Of a DNA stretch of 5,437 nucleotides, positions 1 to 5,437 are shown one piece after another; position 1 is the first letter of the stretch; the number at the start of each line of letters is the position of its first letter. A program made the position numbers and the translations under genes. Under the pieces are notes generated by a model. That model was not told the DNA's origin and did not search any database. It was given only the letters and a program-made list of their open reading frames with translations. Source of the DNA: an uncultured Acidobacteriota bacterium (GTDB taxonomy: Bacteria; Acidobacteriota; Blastocatellia; RBC074). Where the stretch lies: positions 1 through 5,437 of the forward strand of contig CALBSU010000482.1 in the NCBI GenBank assembly GCA_937967285.1, in the 5' to 3' direction.

Positions 1-21
1 GAGCGATCATCATAACTCAGA

Positions 22-4113
<4,092 letters not shown>

Positions 4114-4118
4114 GACCG

Positions 4119-4124
4119 CCTCCT
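4119..4124 (-). promoter_or_regulatory. Shine-Dalgarno site of the large minus-strand gene
   Basis: Read on the minus strand, the sequence is AGGAGG, a full match to the anti-16S core. It lies 5 bases before the ATG at 4113 and sits within a longer purine run (GAGAAGAGGAGG). It fixes the start codon with good confidence and suggests efficient initiation. Confidence 0.85.
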
Positions 4125-4190
4125 CTTCTCATACTGCACTTCGGCACCACGTCATGTTCGGTCTTCCTGATCATTTGATTTTGACTCAAC

Positions 4191-4225
4191 TTGCCGATCC
4201 GGCTGGCTGATCGTCAGCCGGGCAA
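4191..4225. repeat. Stem-loop upstream of the large gene
   Basis: CCGGCTG (4199-4205) pairs perfectly with CAGCCGG (4215-4221) around a 9-base loop. Flanking TTGC (4191-4194) pairs with GCAA (4222-4225) across a 4-base bulge. A competing inner stem, GGCTGA/TCAGCC with a TCG loop (4205-4219), is also possible. No T-run follows on either strand, so it is unlikely to be an intrinsic terminator. It lies 78 bases or more upstream of the large gene's start and could be a leader structure or protein-binding site; neither is shown. Confidence 0.4.
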
Positions 4226-4464
4226 TGGAGGCGGGAACAACAGGACTTATATGCGGATTCGATTTGGGCAGGCTAAGACTCTCTTTTCAGCCAGACGATC
4301 AGGTTTTTCCCCGCTCCCACTGCGAAAAAATCCGATTTTCCGAGGATTCCACCCGCTCAATCAGCTTCCGATGAATATCAAAGCAAATCGCATACCACCG
4401 AAGACTGAGGAAAGATCTCTGAAGGCCGCGTTTTATTGGTATTGCTCATTCCTTGAGGAAATTA

Positions 4465-4617
<153 letters not shown>

Positions 4618-4701
4618 AATAGCTGAGCAGTTACTACTGAAAACTTTCAGGCGCAGGCCGAAACGTGAAAACCTTCAATAAAATATTTGATAGTGGCATG
4701 A

Positions 4702-4711
4702 TGAATATTCA
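4702..4711. promoter_or_regulatory. Palindrome just upstream of hutH (possible operator)
   Basis: TGAATATTCA is a perfect 10-base palindrome ending 26 bases before the hutH start codon. A second one, CTGAAA-AC-TTTCAG, lies at 4637..4650. Position and symmetry fit a regulator site. However, the GT...AC halves typical of GntR-type regulators such as HutC are not present, and short AT-rich palindromes can occur by chance. Confidence 0.25.
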
Positions 4712-4727
4712 AAAAGGAACCTGATCC

Positions 4728-4732
4728 GGAGG
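4728..4732 (+). promoter_or_regulatory. Shine-Dalgarno site of hutH
   Basis: GGAGG lies 5 bases before the ATG at 4738. It selects this start, and the resulting protein has the active-site numbering expected of the family (two residues shorter than the Pseudomonas putida enzyme up to the MIO site). Confidence 0.85.
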
Positions 4733-4737
4733 CCGAA

Positions 4738-5437
4738 ATGCAACAGATCGATGGAGAGACGCTCTGCCTGGCGAAGACCGTCGCGGTCAGTCTGGGCGAG
4801 CAGGTCATGCTCGCGGACGGGGCGCGGGAGCGTGTGGTCAGCTCGCGAGAATTCGTCGAGGAGATAGTCCGCAGCGGAGAGGTCGTGTACGGAATCAACA
4901 CCGGATTCGGGGCGCTATCTGAGGTCACGATACCGGACGATCAGTTGCGCGCGCTGCAGGTCAATCTGGTGCGGTCGCACGCCTGCGGGGTGGGAGATCC
5001 GCTGCCCGAACGAGCCGTCCGCGCGATGATGCTCCACCGCGCGAACGTGCTGGCGAAGGGGTTCTCGGGCTGCCGGCCGATCGTGATCGAGACCCTGATC
5101 GCGATGCTCAACAACGGCGTCCATCCGGTTATCCCGTCGAAGGGGTCTGTCGGGGCGTCAGGCGATCTGGCGCCGCTGGCGCACCTGGCGCTGGTCGCCA
5201 TCGGCGAGGGCGAAGCCGTCTTCCGTGACAGGCGAATGCCGGGCGGCGAGGCGATGATCGAGGCAGGGATCGAACCGCTCATGCTCGAAGCGAAGGAGGG
5301 GCTGGCGCTGCTCAACGGAACGCAGGCCATGACCGCCGTCGGAGGGCTTGCGGTCCATGCCGCCGAAAAGCTGGTCGCCGCCTCGGACGTGATCGGCGCG
5401 CTGACGCTCGAGGCTCTGCGCGGGACTCCGGTCGCCT
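4738..5437 (+). CDS. hutH: Histidine ammonia-lyase, N-terminal part (cut by window edge)
   Basis: The first 233 codons of a class I MIO lyase, open to the window edge. Family members are about 500 residues, so a little under half is visible. The enzyme converts L-histidine to trans-urocanate and ammonia, the first step of histidine degradation in the cytoplasm, and acts as a tetramer. The signature GSVGASGDLAPLAH (136-149) contains the A140-S141-G142 triad that cyclises to the MIO cofactor. Also present are Y51 in YGINTGFG, H81 in RSHACGVG, and N193 in LLNGTQA. These match Tyr53, His83, Ala-Ser-Gly 142-144 and Asn195 of the P. putida enzyme with a constant shift of two. His81 with the RSHACGVG context favours histidine over tyrosine or phenylalanine ammonia-lyase. 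Whether hutU, hutI or others follow cannot be seen. Confidence 0.95.
   Translation, partial: MQQIDGETLCLAKTVAVSLGEQVMLADGARERVVSSREFVEEIVRSGEVVYGINTGFGALSEVTIPDDQLRALQVNLVRSHACGVGDPLPERAVRAMMLHRANVLAKGFSGCRPIVIETLIAMLNNGVHPVIPSKGSVGASGDLAPLAHLALVAIGEGEAVFRDRRMPGGEAMIEAGIEPLMLEAKEGLALLNGTQAMTAVGGLAVHAAEKLVAASDVIGALTLEALRGTPVA

Noticed and set aside
4679..4692. TAAAAT or TTGATA as promoter boxes for hutH
   Set aside because: No partner box at 16-18 bases spacing was found for either, so no promoter is called.
4647..5358. Open frames on the minus strand opposite hutH
   Set aside because: They overlap a confidently identified hutH on the other strand and carry no motifs.

Overview
This window holds one large, complete gene on the minus strand (22..4113), the 5' part of a second gene on the plus strand (4738 to the window edge), and a divergent intergenic region of about 620 bases between them. 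Coding DNA is GC-rich and the intergenic region is visibly richer in A and T. Both genes have strong purine-rich Shine-Dalgarno sites, so this is bacterial DNA. The large protein combines a signal peptide or anchor, a propeller-like region, DUF11-like, Ig-like and He_PIG-like modules, and a distinctive Cys-containing C-terminal domain. Together these suggest a Gram-negative soil or environmental bacterium. Acidobacteriota is my best guess, from memory of similar proteins; it is an inference and not proven by the sequence.

Minus-strand gene: a 1363-residue exported or surface-anchored mosaic protein. In order it has a basic N-terminus with a hydrophobic segment, a propeller-like region of five or six short blade-like repeats, two tandem copies of a roughly 305-residue two-module unit (an A module, then a DUF11-like B module), two Ig-like domains, one putative-Ig (He_PIG-like) domain, and a C-terminal domain with six cysteines. 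No enzymatic motif is visible. A structural or adhesive role at the cell surface is the most natural inference.

Intergenic region: it contains the Shine-Dalgarno site of the large gene, a stem-loop at 4191..4225, a striking 32-bp perfect inverted repeat (arms 4466..4497 and 4580..4611) built from GCCAAG units and followed by six T's, two short palindromes close to the plus-strand gene, and that gene's ribosome binding site. I see no convincing promoter or RNA gene.

Plus-strand gene: the first 233 codons of hutH (histidine ammonia-lyase), with the MIO-forming Ala-Ser-Gly triad and the other expected active-site residues present. It is cut by the window edge. The two genes are transcribed away from each other and show no obvious functional link. 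This is mostly an ordinary region; the parts most worth a second look are the inverted repeat, the duplicated modules, the shifted cysteine pattern of the Ig domains, and the C-terminal domain.
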